Source: Lineus longissimus (lineage: Eukaryota; Nemertea; Pilidiophora; Heteronemertea; Lineidae). Taken from it: a DNA stretch of 64,000 bases. Made by a program: the position numbers and the translations under genes. The notes under the pieces were generated by a model that was not told where the DNA came from, did not search any database, and saw only the letters and a list, made by a program, of their open reading frames with translations. How positions within the stretch are numbered: the stretch's first letter is position 1; each line of letters begins with the position of its first letter. Of the stretch, positions 34,501 through 45,500 are shown piece by piece. Where the stretch lies: positions 2,170,001-2,234,000 of the forward strand of contig NC_088319.1 in NCBI RefSeq assembly GCF_910592395.1, in the 5' to 3' direction.

Positions 34501-37500
34501 CCCTGTGATTCTTGCAGTTTCACCCGCCTGTTATAACTCCAAAAATCTTGGAATGAATTTCAGTAATGGCGGTCTGTGTTGGCAGACACGGCACGAAGTC
34601 ATCAACAAATCTAGTTCCAGAGTTGCGTGGGAGTCCAGAATTTCGGGCGCAACCCTATTGTCGGAGGTAGTTACAGTTATCGAACCAAATGAAATTTACC
34701 TTTATGACTGTAGTAATCTATCTGGGCATTGTAGTAGCCAAAGAAGGAATCGAACCCACGATGTGTAGGGGTGTAGTCCCAGTTACAAAAACCTTGATGC
34801 CATCTAAAGAAAAGGAGACATTACTAGAGAAGGCCAAGCCAGAGGGATGTTGTTCCATACCTTTATGAGTGTAGTAGTCAACTTGTCCATTGAAGTACCC
34901 ATAGAAGGAATCGAACCCGCGATGTGTGGGGGTGTATTCCCAGCTACAGAAACCTTGATGCCATCTGAAGAATAGACAGTATGAACTATGGGGGTGTACG
35001 CGACACTCGTGAATAATATTCTATTCCAATGTATCTTACCACATTCTGAGTACGCTCTCATGCTCCAATCCCGCAATGACCCATCCCCCTTTAAGGATAT
35101 GACACACAGTGGGACGCCAGGGACTTTGAAAACCAATGGTCCCGAACTAAAAAGTGTGCTTTTTTTGCGGAACGTTTTTCAGGGGACAGAACTTTCTTTC
35201 ACTCACAACAGCGAAGCGGTTCCAAGAGGATGGCGCAGTATTACAGATGTCACAGGACGTGCGGAGGCCGTACGCCTGAGATGATAGTCCGCACAGAAAT
35301 AGTAGTTTGATGAGGCGGTCCTACTATACTTAAATATTAATGTCTGCCTTCTAGTATGGCCTTAGCTTCATGTACCTACTTTCCGACCATGTGCGTGGCA
35401 TAGCCCGCATCCTTCATTAGATTCGGAAGTGTGGTAAGATTGAGGGGTAGTCCGTATGGCTGTGCCGGCAATATCACCAAATGCTGAAAATAAAGAAGCT
35501 GGGGTCTGAAGAAAAATGCATGGGATTTCTCGCTGAAACTTGAATGAAGCCGCGTCATAGGCCCGGTGGAGACTCCAAATCCGCTTCCGTGTACACCCCG
35601 GACGCAGTATACCGGCCTCGTCCCTCATCCAATGAGAAAATGCGATTAGGATGACGAAATGGTCTATCCCGGGAGATTACTTCCGTGACGGAGCTTGGAG
35701 GGTCATCGGTGTTATGTCTATATATATATGCTCATATTATCTTCGAATTGTTCACATGATATATAAACATATCAAACGATTATTTTCACTAGGCTTTGGT
35801 TGTAAGATAACATACATTTTCAAGTACCTTGGCCATGGCCTTATTGGAGATATGTAAACTTTGCAAATTCATCGAGTAGGGCCTACGTCTACTTTTTGTT
35901 CCGCTCACGATATATGCATCATATTCGGTTCAGGAACGGCAAAATGGAAGCATCCCGCAAAGGAGCGAGAAACCTGTAATTAGCGATAACAAGATCGCTC
36001 GTCTGCGGGTAAAACCGACGATGGCGCCCGCCGCAAAACAGATTTTTGTCGTACGCGATCACGATCGCGACTAAAAATCACTCTTTTGCGAGGCGTTTAG
36101 ATACAAATACCTGCATGCCAGTATGATAGGGGAACCTCCCGGACAACCAGGCGCTGCGAGATCTGAAAGAGATTTTTTCGTGAATTACGATTTAGTATCT
36201 GGCATGGCTATAGATGACGCTCAACTCAATATTTCAGACTTACTTTGAGCATAACCATAGCCTTAGGAGTGTAACACGTGACTGACAGGTACGGTGAGCA
36301 TAACAGCATAGGAATGTTAAGCTGTTGACTTACAGCGAGCATAACCGTTGGCTTCGGAGTGCAACACGTGACTTACGGCGAGCATAAGCATATGTGGCTT
36401 AGGAGTGTAACACGTGACTAACGGCGAGCATATTTATTGGCTGAGGAGTGTTACAGGTGACTTACGGCGAGCATAACGGCTGAACATAAGACTGGTTGAG
36501 GATAATCCCATTCTTGGCATAGTGGTCGAGGTTGGGTGTCTTTATATCCGGGTTATTCCAGCCAATATCGTTCCACCCTGTAACGGTAAACGGATCGAGT
36601 ACAAAGAAAACTTCATTGCAGGGTCTCCAGTTTCCTCCTACATTACATTACAAATCACACAGTCAATATCTATGTCTATACGAAAGCAAGAATTGACATA
36701 ATAATTTTCATCACAACACTCACTTTTTCATTAAAGGGACAACTTGTACGTGGGATTCACCTGGTCAGGAGGACAATTCCCCTGCTTATGCCAGCAAGCG
36801 CCGACACTTGTGTTATCACACTAATTCTGATCCCTGATAATGATTTTCGCCAGTGTTGCGAGGCAGTCGACAAGGCTTGCGAATTTCAGGCAGGTGAAAG
36901 GTTACATTCATTGCTAGGTGCATTGTTTATTGCGGTTCAATGATTTTTCAATTATCCTGTTCCTACAGGAGCCTTTTCGTATTGAAAAACCAACATCTCG
37001 TGCCAAAGTTGTCCCTTTAAAACATCTTGACATGCACAAAAGCCTCGTGACATCGGCTCCCTCCGTGCTAGATATCATGAAGAATGCCAGAAACGGGGCT
37101 GAATTATGAGAAACAAGAATCCGGTGCACATAGAACTCGGGACGCACAGAATAACGCCACGTCCTTTTCGCAAGGGGCAGTTGGAATACAGATAATAATC
37201 CTTGTCCTAAATCAAAACCTGACTTAGTTCTCTACAAACAGTACATTTATATCAGTCACTCGAAGACCTCCAACTGAATCCCTAACTTCTGCCTCTTGTG
37301 TTCCTTTAATGCCCAGATGCCCTTGTCCAATCTCCCAACACTGGGCGATCATCGTGTAAGGGCAGGTCTAGCTCTTATATTTCAAAACACCTCGGAATGT
37401 AATGGGGGACAAATTCTGCTTTCACTTGTTACTCACCCACATCGTCAGCGGCGAAGAAGAGGATGTTAGGCGGGTTGGTAGCTCCAGCCAGGACAGCAAC

Positions 37501-37536
37501 GGCCAGGAGGAGAAGGAGAACACGCCCGTCTGCCAT
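28552..37536 (-). CDS. ARSB: Arylsulfatase B-like sulfatase with mutually exclusive exons
   Basis: Complete, 509 aa per isoform. Exons: 37536-37437, 36577-36466, 36162-36111, 35483-35380, then 34964-34861 (5a) or 34803-34700 (5b), 34279-34197, 33428-33263, 32410-32313, 32055-31919, 31465-31283, 30772-30555, 28724-28552 (TGA). All borders are GT-AG and all phases join. Residues 1-19 form a signal peptide (poly-Leu core). The metal-binding AADDVGWND follows at about 29-37, then C-S-P-S-R at 69-73, whose Cys is converted to formylglycine in active sulfatases. Next are GKWHQG (usually GKWHLG), THRGFDSF, PLFLYFASQNVHMPLEVP, TSD|NGG split between exons 8 and 9, and WPLRGSKATMWEGGTR. It should hydrolyse sulfate esters, probably of glycosaminoglycan N-acetylgalactosamine 4-sulfate, in lysosome or secretion. 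The ARSB/ARSI/ARSJ group is clear; the exact orthologue is not. Four places in the gene carry tandem duplications at exon borders (separate entries). Confidence 0.93.
28795..28984. mobile_element. Full-length TGTGACCC-family MITE
   Basis: TGTGACCCGTTCTAGCAAAA at the left, GCTGGAACGGGTCACA at the right, TA at both sides. About 190 bp, near-identical in order to 11507-11702. In the last intron of the sulfatase. Confidence 0.85.
29199..29870 (+). repeat. Dispersed repeat, copy 1
   Basis: Starts GACGCAAGGACCCAACGCGC and matches 43431-44330 over most of its length, including the 'GTATATTGTCACG', 'CTACGTCACAG' and 'GTCTCGCGCAGCCAGA' parts. Both copies end in a hairpin of TGCTTTAAGAAAGACTGGCA and its inverse. 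No protein was recognised in it; possibly a non-autonomous transposon. Confidence 0.75.
29947..30057 (+). other. Short frame, possible exon of a transposon protein
   Basis: ATG at 29947 opens 36 codons (MDPDGDASSPGKSPGAYRRF ...) ending DRVDGAVIDK and a stop, with GTAGGC overlapping the end as a possible donor. The composition is protein-like but no family was recognised. It lies within the 29014-30147 element on the strand opposite the sulfatase. Confidence 0.25.
32749..33170 (+). mobile_element. Two tandem copies of a 5S-rRNA-derived SINE-like unit
   Basis: Copies begin at about 32746 and 33012 with TATAGTACCCCCAGGTATAT. Each contains GTGGAAGTTAAGCAACG...GCGCGGTCAACC...GGATCGGTGACCGGCGCG, which follows the internal control region of 5S rRNA (A box around AAGCTAAGCAG, C box around TGGATGGGAGACCGCC) in order and spacing. 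The second copy stops shortly after that region. The 5S core is too diverged to be a working 5S gene. It lies in sulfatase intron 7. Confidence 0.65.
33529..33905 (-). repeat. Three tandem copies of the sulfatase exon 7 acceptor and exon start
   Basis: A unit of about 132 bp (starts near 33529, 33661 and 33793) contains the intron end and first about 65 nt of exon 7, which lies just downstream in transcription at 33428. In the copies the acceptor CAG|GGACTC has become CAAGGACTC, so AG moves one base and the frame would shift. They are probably inactive or low-use decoy exons. Confidence 0.85.
34700..34803 (-). CDS. ARSB: Sulfatase exon 5b (alternative)
   Basis: 104 nt, entering in phase 2 and leaving in phase 1, borders TTTAG|A and G|GTAAAT. 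Codes WHQGFCNWDYTPTHRGFDSF and on through GYYNAQIDYYSHK. It can replace exon 5a exactly. Using both exons would add 208 nt and break the frame. Confidence 0.85.
34861..34964 (-). CDS. ARSB: Sulfatase exon 5a (alternative)
   Basis: 104 nt with the same phases as 5b, borders TTCAG|A and G|GTATGG. Codes WHQGFCSWEYTPTHRGFDSF and on through YGYFNGQVDYYTHK. Only 57 nt separate it from 5b, a gap short enough to hinder direct 5a-5b splicing. The changes (N/S, D/E, F/Y, Y/F, A/G, I/V, S/T) lie in the substrate-pocket region after GKWH. Confidence 0.85.
36230..36480 (-). repeat. Tandem array of splice-donor copies after exon 2
   Basis: About six units of 50-60 bp, each with GAGCATAA and the ACACGTGAC word. 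The unit nearest exon 2 contains the real border, GCTCGCC|GTAAGTCAC. Further units at about 36415, 36372, 36335, 36290 and 36237 repeat it; those near 36372 and 36335 keep a full GTAAGT and those at 36415 and 36290 are altered. The array sits directly after the codons of the catalytic Cys (C-S-P). Confidence 0.85.
36733..37020. mobile_element. MITE with TTAAAGGGACAACTT inverted ends
   Basis: The left end TTAAAGGGACAACTTGTACG and right end GCCAAAGTTGTCCCTTTAA are inverted copies, about 288 bp apart. TTAA forms the outermost bases on both sides, suggesting a TTAA target. Relatives are at 27270, 38820, 48030 and, as left ends only, near 26547, 37833 and 39735. In sulfatase intron 1. Confidence 0.75.
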
Positions 37537-37974
37537 GATCGTCTGCACGGTCGTCTGCCCGCTGAAGAGTGACCAGACAATCAAGGTAGTTCATGAGAAA
37601 AATCGATATTGACATTTATAATTATCATCAGGTGAATTCTTTAATTCTGAGCGTCCCATATTCTCACCGCAGAAAAGTCGTATTTAGGGCCTTTGTTGGT
37701 ATTAACAAAGCTTATATGTCCTTTTTTTTCCATCTGAGTGCAAAATATAGGCCATGTTTTCACCACTTCGTTCCATTACATATTATGTTGACCAAACAAA
37801 TTATGAGAATTAGGTTATTCATGTTTTTAGGATTAAAGGGACATGTCGGGGATGAGATGTTTGTTTTTCTCATACAAAAGTGGCTTCCAGTAGTACCGTG
37901 AATTCTTTTAACAGGGTCACTGCAATCAACACTTGTGTAACCGAAGGCCAACCAGAACTTCGCGAGCCGCGGAA

Positions 37975-38060
37975 AGGGCGGTGACATATTGGAAGAGCGT
38001 CAGACTTGTGATCGGAAGGTCGTGTGGGTTCGAGGCTCGATCAGTGCCTACTCTCAAAAT
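37975..38060 (+). mobile_element. tRNA-like SINE head in duplicon A
   Basis: GATCGGAAGGTCGTGTGGGTTCGAGGCTCG has a B-box-like core. Preserved in duplicon B at 47322-47400, so it predates the duplication. Confidence 0.5.
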
Positions 38061-38147
38061 ACTCAGCCAACATTAAAGTTCTGCTGACCCACAATATCCC
38101 CCCTAGATGAACTTCTAAATAAGTTTGACCATCGATTTATCAGAACT

Positions 38148-38373
38148 GTCGGAGTGGTGCAGTGGAACATCAGCGCCTGTCACCTATGAGGTCCAGGGTT
38201 TGATTCCCGGTCGGTCCCAGTCTACTCAGGTGAAAGAGAGAGTGACTCACTTCAACAGCGTATGTTTCCTCCGGGTCTCCGGTTTCCTTCTACTTACATT
38301 ACAATCGCCCAATGTTGTTTATAGAGCTAATTATGTCCTTGTTCACGCTCAGCTCTCAACTCAATATTTTTTA
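38148..38373 (+). mobile_element. tRNA-derived SINE inserted after the duplication
   Basis: Present in duplicon A but absent from B, where the site reads TTTATCACAACTCAATTAC. In A the element is flanked by ATCAGAACT (38139-38147) and ATCACAACT (38374-38382), a 9-bp target duplication with one mismatch. The head has an A-box-like AGTGGTGCAGTGGAAC and B-box-like GGGTTTGATTCCCGG. Confidence 0.8.
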
Positions 38374-38454
38374 ATCACAACTCAATAACATGCACAGCCG
38401 AAATCTCATAACGGCCTACATGTATGTACATTCGATTTGATGTAAAGTCGACAT

Positions 38455-38649
38455 TTAGCGGGGCACACCGTTCGTACTGGTGGGTCAGGATACAGAATAC
38501 TTTAGTGCATTTATTATGCATAAAAATTGGATGTAACCTGTCTACACAACGGCCTTGTTAAAATTCATATTCAGTAGGCATTTACACAATTTGAAATTAA
38601 AGTTTGATTGAAATAAAGTTCAATTTTTAACGAACGGCATCGGCCTTAA
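38455..38649. mobile_element. MITE related to the 6.5-10.1 kb transposon (copy A)
   Basis: The left end GGGGCACACCGTTCGTACTGG matches the transposon left end. The right about 90 bp, from CATATTCAGTAGGCATTTAC to TTTTTAACGAACGGCATCGGCC, matches its right end 10035-10124. It is followed by TTAA and preceded by TTAG. About 195 bp, so an internally deleted relative. Confidence 0.78.
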
Positions 38650-38727
38650 GTTCGAATTCATTGTCGATGTATCCTGTTTTCGGGATCTGATGTGATGAGG
38701 TGTAAAATAGAAGCAAAGTCATTGCTT

Positions 38728-38731
38728 CATT

Positions 38732-38765
<34 letters not shown>

Positions 38766-38795
38766 CCGCCATCGTCATCGTCATCGTCATCATGA
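38728..38795. repeat. (ATC)n microsatellite
   Basis: Runs of ATC/GTC triplets. The equivalent in duplicon B is at 47880-47945 with different length and GCC/GTC interruptions. Confidence 0.9.
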
Positions 38796-38999
38796 CATAG
38801 TTATCATCATTGGTCGTGTATTTACCTGGCAAGGAGAATAATGTGCCAACTTTACACGATGCGCCGCCACTGGTAGTATTACACTGATGACGTTCTCTGA
38901 TAACGATTTTCACCAGTGTTGGAAGGCAGTTTGGGGGTCTGCCTTGCGAATTCCAGGCAGGCCTAATGTTACACCCCGTTCTAGTGCATTGTTTATTGT

Positions 39000-39260
39000 A
39001 GTTTTTCATTCATCCTGTTTGGAGAGTTTGCGGCCCTGCTGGAAGCCGTTTTTGTACAAAGAAACAACATATATTATGCCCAAGCATAGACACTTAAACA
39101 TAATAAAGAGACCACGGCTTTTAGTCTCATCCAACAGACAATCGCATATGTTATACCTTGCGTTTTTTAAGAGCCAGCAGTTTTAGTTCCTTCAGCCTCA
39201 CGCCGGTTCATCAAGGAATGCAATCCTGGTTCTCCCCGGAATCGAACCCGGGCCCTACTG
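39000..39260 (-). mobile_element. Minus-strand tRNA-derived SINE with GGATGAGAC module (duplicon A)
   Basis: On the minus strand, GGGCCCGGGTTCGATTCCGG (B-box-like) is followed after about 120 bp by TTGGATGAGACTAAAAGCCG. The GGATGAGAC-TAAA module resembles the tail region of several invertebrate SINE families. The same order is seen at 51443-51797 (plus) and 48290-48600 (minus). Confidence 0.6.
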
Positions 39261-39558
39261 CGTGATGTTCATTCTTGATATGCTTGATGAGTGTTCCCGG
39301 AGTTGTGTTCTGATTGATTGATAGTGTGATCGTGTGCTCGATCTATACATCAGTTTGATATACATTTACTTTATGCGCCTCTGATACGAATGATTTAAAG
39401 TGCCCTACATTTTTGCAATTGACTGTTAATAGGACAAGGCAATGACCTGCAGAGGCCTACGCATGACAATTCATGCTAGGCTGGCCTTGTTTCAACGTGA
39501 AATTGTATGTTTGCTTGAGAAAATCACGGGGGTTGCACTTTCTCAAAGACCATCGACC

Positions 39559-42500
39559 ATGTCTGCTCAGGTTCTCAATCTCAACATCACGGTCGATAAG
39601 GAAAACAACCGAGATGGCTTACTGAAGGTGCTGGCGAAACTGCGACCAGCTTGGAAGGAAGATGACATCAAAATCGAGGTAAGTTATATCGCAGATTGCA
39701 CCAGTGTGACAGGAAATTTGGTCTCCTGGATAATTAAAGGGGCAATTTGACCATGAGATATGTGCTTTTCATATAAAAATAGCTTCCACCAGGGCCGTGA
39801 TTTCTTCAAACAGAATAATTCATTGAGCACTGAAACCGGGTGTAACCATAGGCCTGCCTGAAACTTTATTTGTTACCTGAACTGGCCACTCAAAACATAG
39901 ATTTAAATTGCATTGGGGGTTCAACTCTAGAAACCCACGAAGCTATTGCTTGGATTGAACGATTGTATTTTCTCTTTTGAAATTAGCCTCTACAGCAGGG
40001 TTTCATCAACCACATGGTACTCTGCAAAGCAAACGAAAACAAAGATGAATGGTTGGTGGCCAGGATATTCGGCATCATCGTGGAGGGCTTCATGCAAAAC
40101 AGGCAGAAGGAGTTAATCCACACAAAGTTGATGGCGGATTTGAAGATTGGGCCTCCCCTCTACGCGACATTCACCAATGGGCTTGTTTCTGGATTCGCCA
40201 AGGGCAAGAGCTATTTCTGGACGGATTTGTCTGCTTTTAAGGATACCAAGCTCTTGAAGTAAGTATATGTACCTGATCAGTCATTGTTTAATTTTGGTCG
40301 ACAGCCTGATTTCTTAACTTACTCATAGCGCCTCTCACGTCGGCGGTGGTTGGGCTTTATCTCGGCCGGGTCCCAACGTGTCCGTAGAGAGCGCACGATT
40401 ATCTGTATAGGTCACGCACCTGTAATAAAGTTTTAAGCCGTTATCTCTTTCAAATGGTAGGCTACTATCTACATGATCATAACTTTTTCCGAGACGTAGG
40501 AACGCTTTCAGAGCCAAATAGACCTATCCTAGCCTGTAAAACCATGAAATTTGCGTTGCACGATATGTATGATAATTTCAGGGTTTGGGGGTCTGAGTTA
40601 GGGGTGTGTGGGGGGGGGGGGGATTTTGACGACTTTTTACCCGCGAATCAGCGTTTTCACCCACTCGGGTCAAATGGAGCCTCAAAACCACATAAGTAAG
40701 CCAATTGGACATTTGTACTTTTGGACTGAAACTTCATCATTTTCTTCACATCTAATTCACAATTCAAGAAGAGAACTGTATTTCAAAGGGAATTACCATT
40801 CAACTGGTATGGTAAGACTACGCATTAATCTCAAATTGGTGCGTGACCAATAGGCTTCCTCCGGGTCATCGATTTCCCACAGCGTGAAAAACGCCCAGAA
40901 TATTTTTAGATATTGCAATATTCTAAAGACGCCCCGATTAAGAGAAGAGTTACATGATCCAATACAAACAAGCGTTAATCATTTCTAGAAGCGTTTCTTG
41001 GGTTCTTTTGATCAGTTCTTGATTTACTACTTCGATCCGTGACCCATTTTCACTACGTCACCACATATTATACCTTTTCAATATTCAGGTCAGTTGCGCG
41101 GGCTATGGCCAAGATGCACTGCGAGGCGACAAGGCTGGTTGCTGTCGATGAATACGGAGTGGAGAAGGCGAGGACCATGATGGATGTCCTCAGTGACTGT
41201 ATACACGAGTGGCCCAAGGTGATCGTCAATGAGGAAACAACAAAATGGTGAGGAAGAAGTACCGTTAGGAACTGTTATATGTTGAAATAGTTCGAACAAC
41301 CACCACGTGGGGCGCTTTTGAACATCTGAGATATACTAAGTAGAAACGGCGCCTTACAAATTGATATTGTTTACTTCTGCAGTGTTCTGTAATTGTATAG
41401 GTTCAACAGTGAGGTACCGACCCAAGAAGAGCGGAGAAAGGAACTAGAATTGGTGTTTGGCTATATGCAAGCAATGATGGACGGCCGGTATGGAGATAAA
41501 ATCCCGTTTTGTCACAACGACTGCAACCCGACCAATATCATCTATGACGAAGAAAATGGTAAGGAGGTGTGGTCAACAGGAAATGCCTTTTGAGAAAAAG
41601 ATAAAACAAATTGAAGCACTCCGTCTTTATACTGAGTCACACTTTTGGTAAAATTGAGTTTAAAAAGGTCTTTCGCTGTTTCATCAGCAACATATTGTTC
41701 GACAAAGTGTTCGACGTTTTCTAATTGCGCTTCAATTCTTTGATAGGAGAAAAACGCATTATTCGTTGGTTTCCTCACGCACGCGGCCTTGCGCCGGCAG
41801 AGTTTTCCGCCGCCGCCCGAGTCCTTCCGAGGTCAACTTTTACCTTTAAGGAACCGCGCGGTGATGAACTAGCTCTAATCCCTGACTAGGGGTCATAAGG
41901 TCCCGTAGCTGAAGACTCTTGGCAGGTCTCTTTGCAATAGATAAGTAGTGCGTACATTTCGTTGCGCCTCAAGATACTGTGGGCACAGTTTTCGTGAGAG
42001 GTGTCAGAGCTTGTACGCAGGGCCCCTCACGGCGCCTTTCGGGTCGTGGGTGATCTGTCTGTGTCTAACCCCCAGAGGATAATGGAGAGGATCACTGAGA
42101 TTTGAACAAATGAGGTGTACTCGCAAATTTGAATGACCGCATAATATGAAATATATTGTAAAATGACATCCATTCAGAGAACGTGTATTTCTCTCAAAAT
42201 GGTTCGTTCAAGACATTAGGACAAGCCGTACCGTACTCCCGTTTTGATTTCTTTCAGACCACGTGACCTTCGTCGATTTCGAGATGTGTGGTCTCGGTGA
42301 GCCTTTGGCGGATTTGGGCAATTTCCTTATATCGTCTGCCATAGGTGGGTTAACCTCTCACTAGGCTGAAAAACCCGCCTATATTGGGTGCATAGTTGTG
42401 TTTGGCCAAAAACCCATTAACGGTTTTTCAAACAACGTGACGATTCTTACTACTATTCTTTTTCAAAAGCTTAATAGTGTTAGAGATATTCGTCATTTAG

Positions 42501-45500
42501 CAAAGTCGATTCACTGAAAATAAATATTTCCTCGGCTGAAGTTTCTTTCAGGGAAAAAATCTCTAGCAAAATGTTTCGTCTCACAGAACCTTCATATCAG
42601 GCGTTTATGTTAAAGTTGCACCAATATCATCTGATTGAACGTTTCAACCTTGTGTACTAATGAATGCGTCACTGGACACAACACCCTCCAAGGCTCTGCG
42701 CTGATTGGTTCGTTCGGTCGGTAAGTATAAAATGTTGATCGGCGAAATATTCTCTTTTATTCTATTTCTCACAGGGTTTGCACCAGATCCACAGGGACTG
42801 TACCACAGTCCTGAAGTCTCGCGAGAAGTCGTCTTGACCTACTTAGAGGAGATCAATAAACATGACAATATCCATGATGAAGTCATGGAGGAACAAATCC
42901 AGGATACTCTTGACATGGTCGAAGTCGTAGCTATAGTAGGTAATCTATTGCTGGTTTGACACAAAGTTTCAAATACTTAGCATATAGGCTTACTAGGCCA
43001 GAGCCCTGTATTAGACACTGTGTGATTACCGTGTACATTGCTGTACATAGGTTTCGGTAAAAGAAGTAACATTAGGGCCAATCAATCGTCACCAAATTTT
43101 ATACATGTTAAGAAGAACCCTTTTCCAATATCATAATACAATTTTATAACATTCCAATACCAAATGCCTGAGAAGAAAATGACTTCGATACAGCCTATCC
43201 GGCAAATCGTCACTCGCGCATTGATATTGCCCTATGACAATACAAATTCTGAACTGACCAGCGAGACCACATTTTCTTAAATATATTATCAAAAAGCATA
43301 TTTCTGTCATTGCCTGACTCTGTGAATTTAGAATCAACCGCAGATTGAGAATTAATTCCACTTTGATCCATCCCAGCCGTGTATTTACCACAATATGACA
43401 TTTTAATAAGCTCTATTTGACTGTGCGAGACGCAAGGGCCCAACGCGCCGCGTAGCGGCAAAATAGCGAAGCTGGCGAAACATTTATAACGGGTCACCGT
43501 CGCCTTATTATGGACTTATAGCGCGATTGTGGGGTTGTAACTATTTTTCTGTATATTGTCACGGGGAAAGAAAAGCAAGTGACCTAACGCCAACCTATTT
43601 ATGTAAAGTGATGATTAGAAGGTATATATTCCAGGAAATGTTCATAAATAATCATTCCTTATCGTCTTTTGAGACCATTTTTAATTGTAAAAAGTATTTG
43701 CCTACGTCACAGAGTCTCTGCAATGGTCATTTTTATCACAGTAGTCTCGCGCAGCCAGACCTTCTTCACTTATAAGTCTTGCGCAAGCCAGGCATTCATT
43801 GTACTAGACCTAGGCGTTTTCCACCAGAATGTATCTGGGCCGAAGAAACACTGCGCAAGATTACCTCGAGCTGGAGCTAAGGACAGATTATGCTAATGAG
43901 CATACTTCAACATTGAGTTTTCCCGGAATGGTGCATATCGCGCGAAGCTACTTAGCCTAATACCATTAAGCCCCGCGTAGTGGCGTTGAGGCGGCCGCTG
44001 TAATCAAGATAGTGGTTGAGTCACTCTATGTTATGACGGACCAAACCAAAATTGCTTACATTTTCGCATTGCTACAATGAAAGACCTAATCCTGAAACCG
44101 CATGTCTGTTGACTCTGCTTTAAGAGAGACTGGCATCACTGTGCTTTGAGAGAGACTGGCATCATGCCTAGTCTTTCTTAAAGCACAGTCAACAGACACC
44201 ACTATACCCCTCACACTCAGAAAGCCACAAACGCCCACCCCTTCCTGCTTCCTCAATACTTCTGGATGAATACATGTATCTGCCCTTATCCAGGTGGTGA
44301 CTTCGCGTTACGTCACGCTGGTTTCGTCTCACGGGACTCCGTCAAAGCCACAGCTACATGTAATTCCTCTGCACATTATTCATAAAGAATTCCTTACTGG
44401 AATGAATTAATATAAACCCCTTTGTTTAGAAGACATAATCATGAAATGTTAACATATTAAGACATGATAAAGTAGGTTATATGACTGCAGCAAAAATCGC
44501 CCTTATGTTTCCTCGAATGAGCGGTATTGTAATACACTGTGTACATTTACGCACTGTAGTTACCTGGTAGCGTACCTGAGGAGGGAAAATATCCGAGGTC
44601 CACCTGGGCCAACTCTTCTTTCAACCGAGTCTCCCCAAAATATGGTCCTGTCCATAAAAATGTACAAATTCTATACTTCACCGTTGGATCTTTTGTTTAT
44701 TTACTAATGTTTCCAAGACATATGCACGGCCACGCAAAGTCCTAGTTAGCTTGAAAATGAAACCGAGTAACAGTTACGGAATCAAGGATGTACCACGATG
44801 GTTATGGAATGGTTATGGAATCCTTCAGCTGAGGATGTACAAACTGTTTTGTGGTAATATCACGTCTTGACTTAAGGAATTGAACCCGAGGCGGAGGACC
44901 TTGGTTGAGTTACCAAGACACTCTCGGGTGGAGCTAAAATTTCGTCCAAACCCTCGCCTATCGGCTCGGGTTTGGACTGTATTTTAGCTCCACCCTCGAG
45001 TGTCTTGGTGGTTTGGACTGTATTTTAGCTCCACCCTCGAGTGTCTTGGTAACTCAACCAAGGTCCTCCGCCTCGGGTTCAATTTCTATTCTAAAATACC
45101 TCAAACTTAAAAAGATAGGCCACGAAAATAACTTGAATATGTGCGAATTTGGCAAATTCCATCCATCGCCTGCCCGGAGCGCCGGTAGCGCCGTTGTTTA
45201 CATTATGTTACGGCAGCGTGCATAGGAAGTCCGCATCGGCTCGCTCAAGTGATGCTAAAATCCGCGCAAATGGGCTATTTGGTGCGTTTTTCTCAGCAAA
45301 TATGTGTAGTGCTCATTAAAAAACTTAGGGTGGTTGATGCTTCCTTGGCTGATTTGTGTTTGAATCAGTGTTTTGAGAGCCTCAAACTTCTGAAGTGAGC
45401 TGTGTGCATGGTTTCCACATTTTAGTGCAACCCGAGGGAACTTTGGTAGAGCATCTTGGTTGCGTGTCCAAAACACTCCACTCTCAGAACGAGGCTTATG

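Noticed and set aside
36914-37147. Frames on both strands at 36914-37147 as possible exons
   Set aside because: They overlap the end of the TTAAAGGGACAACTT MITE and lie in sulfatase intron 1; no splice sites or family match.
39225-39260. True tRNA gene around GGAATCGAACCCGGGCC
   Set aside because: Only a B-box-like half is tRNA-like; no acceptor or anticodon stems could be paired. Part of a SINE.
39442-39558. Upstream in-frame extension of the kinase start (39 codons)
   Set aside because: The added residues have no family resemblance, and duplicon B shows the same open frame simply because the DNA was copied recently. The inner ATG (39559) was preferred.
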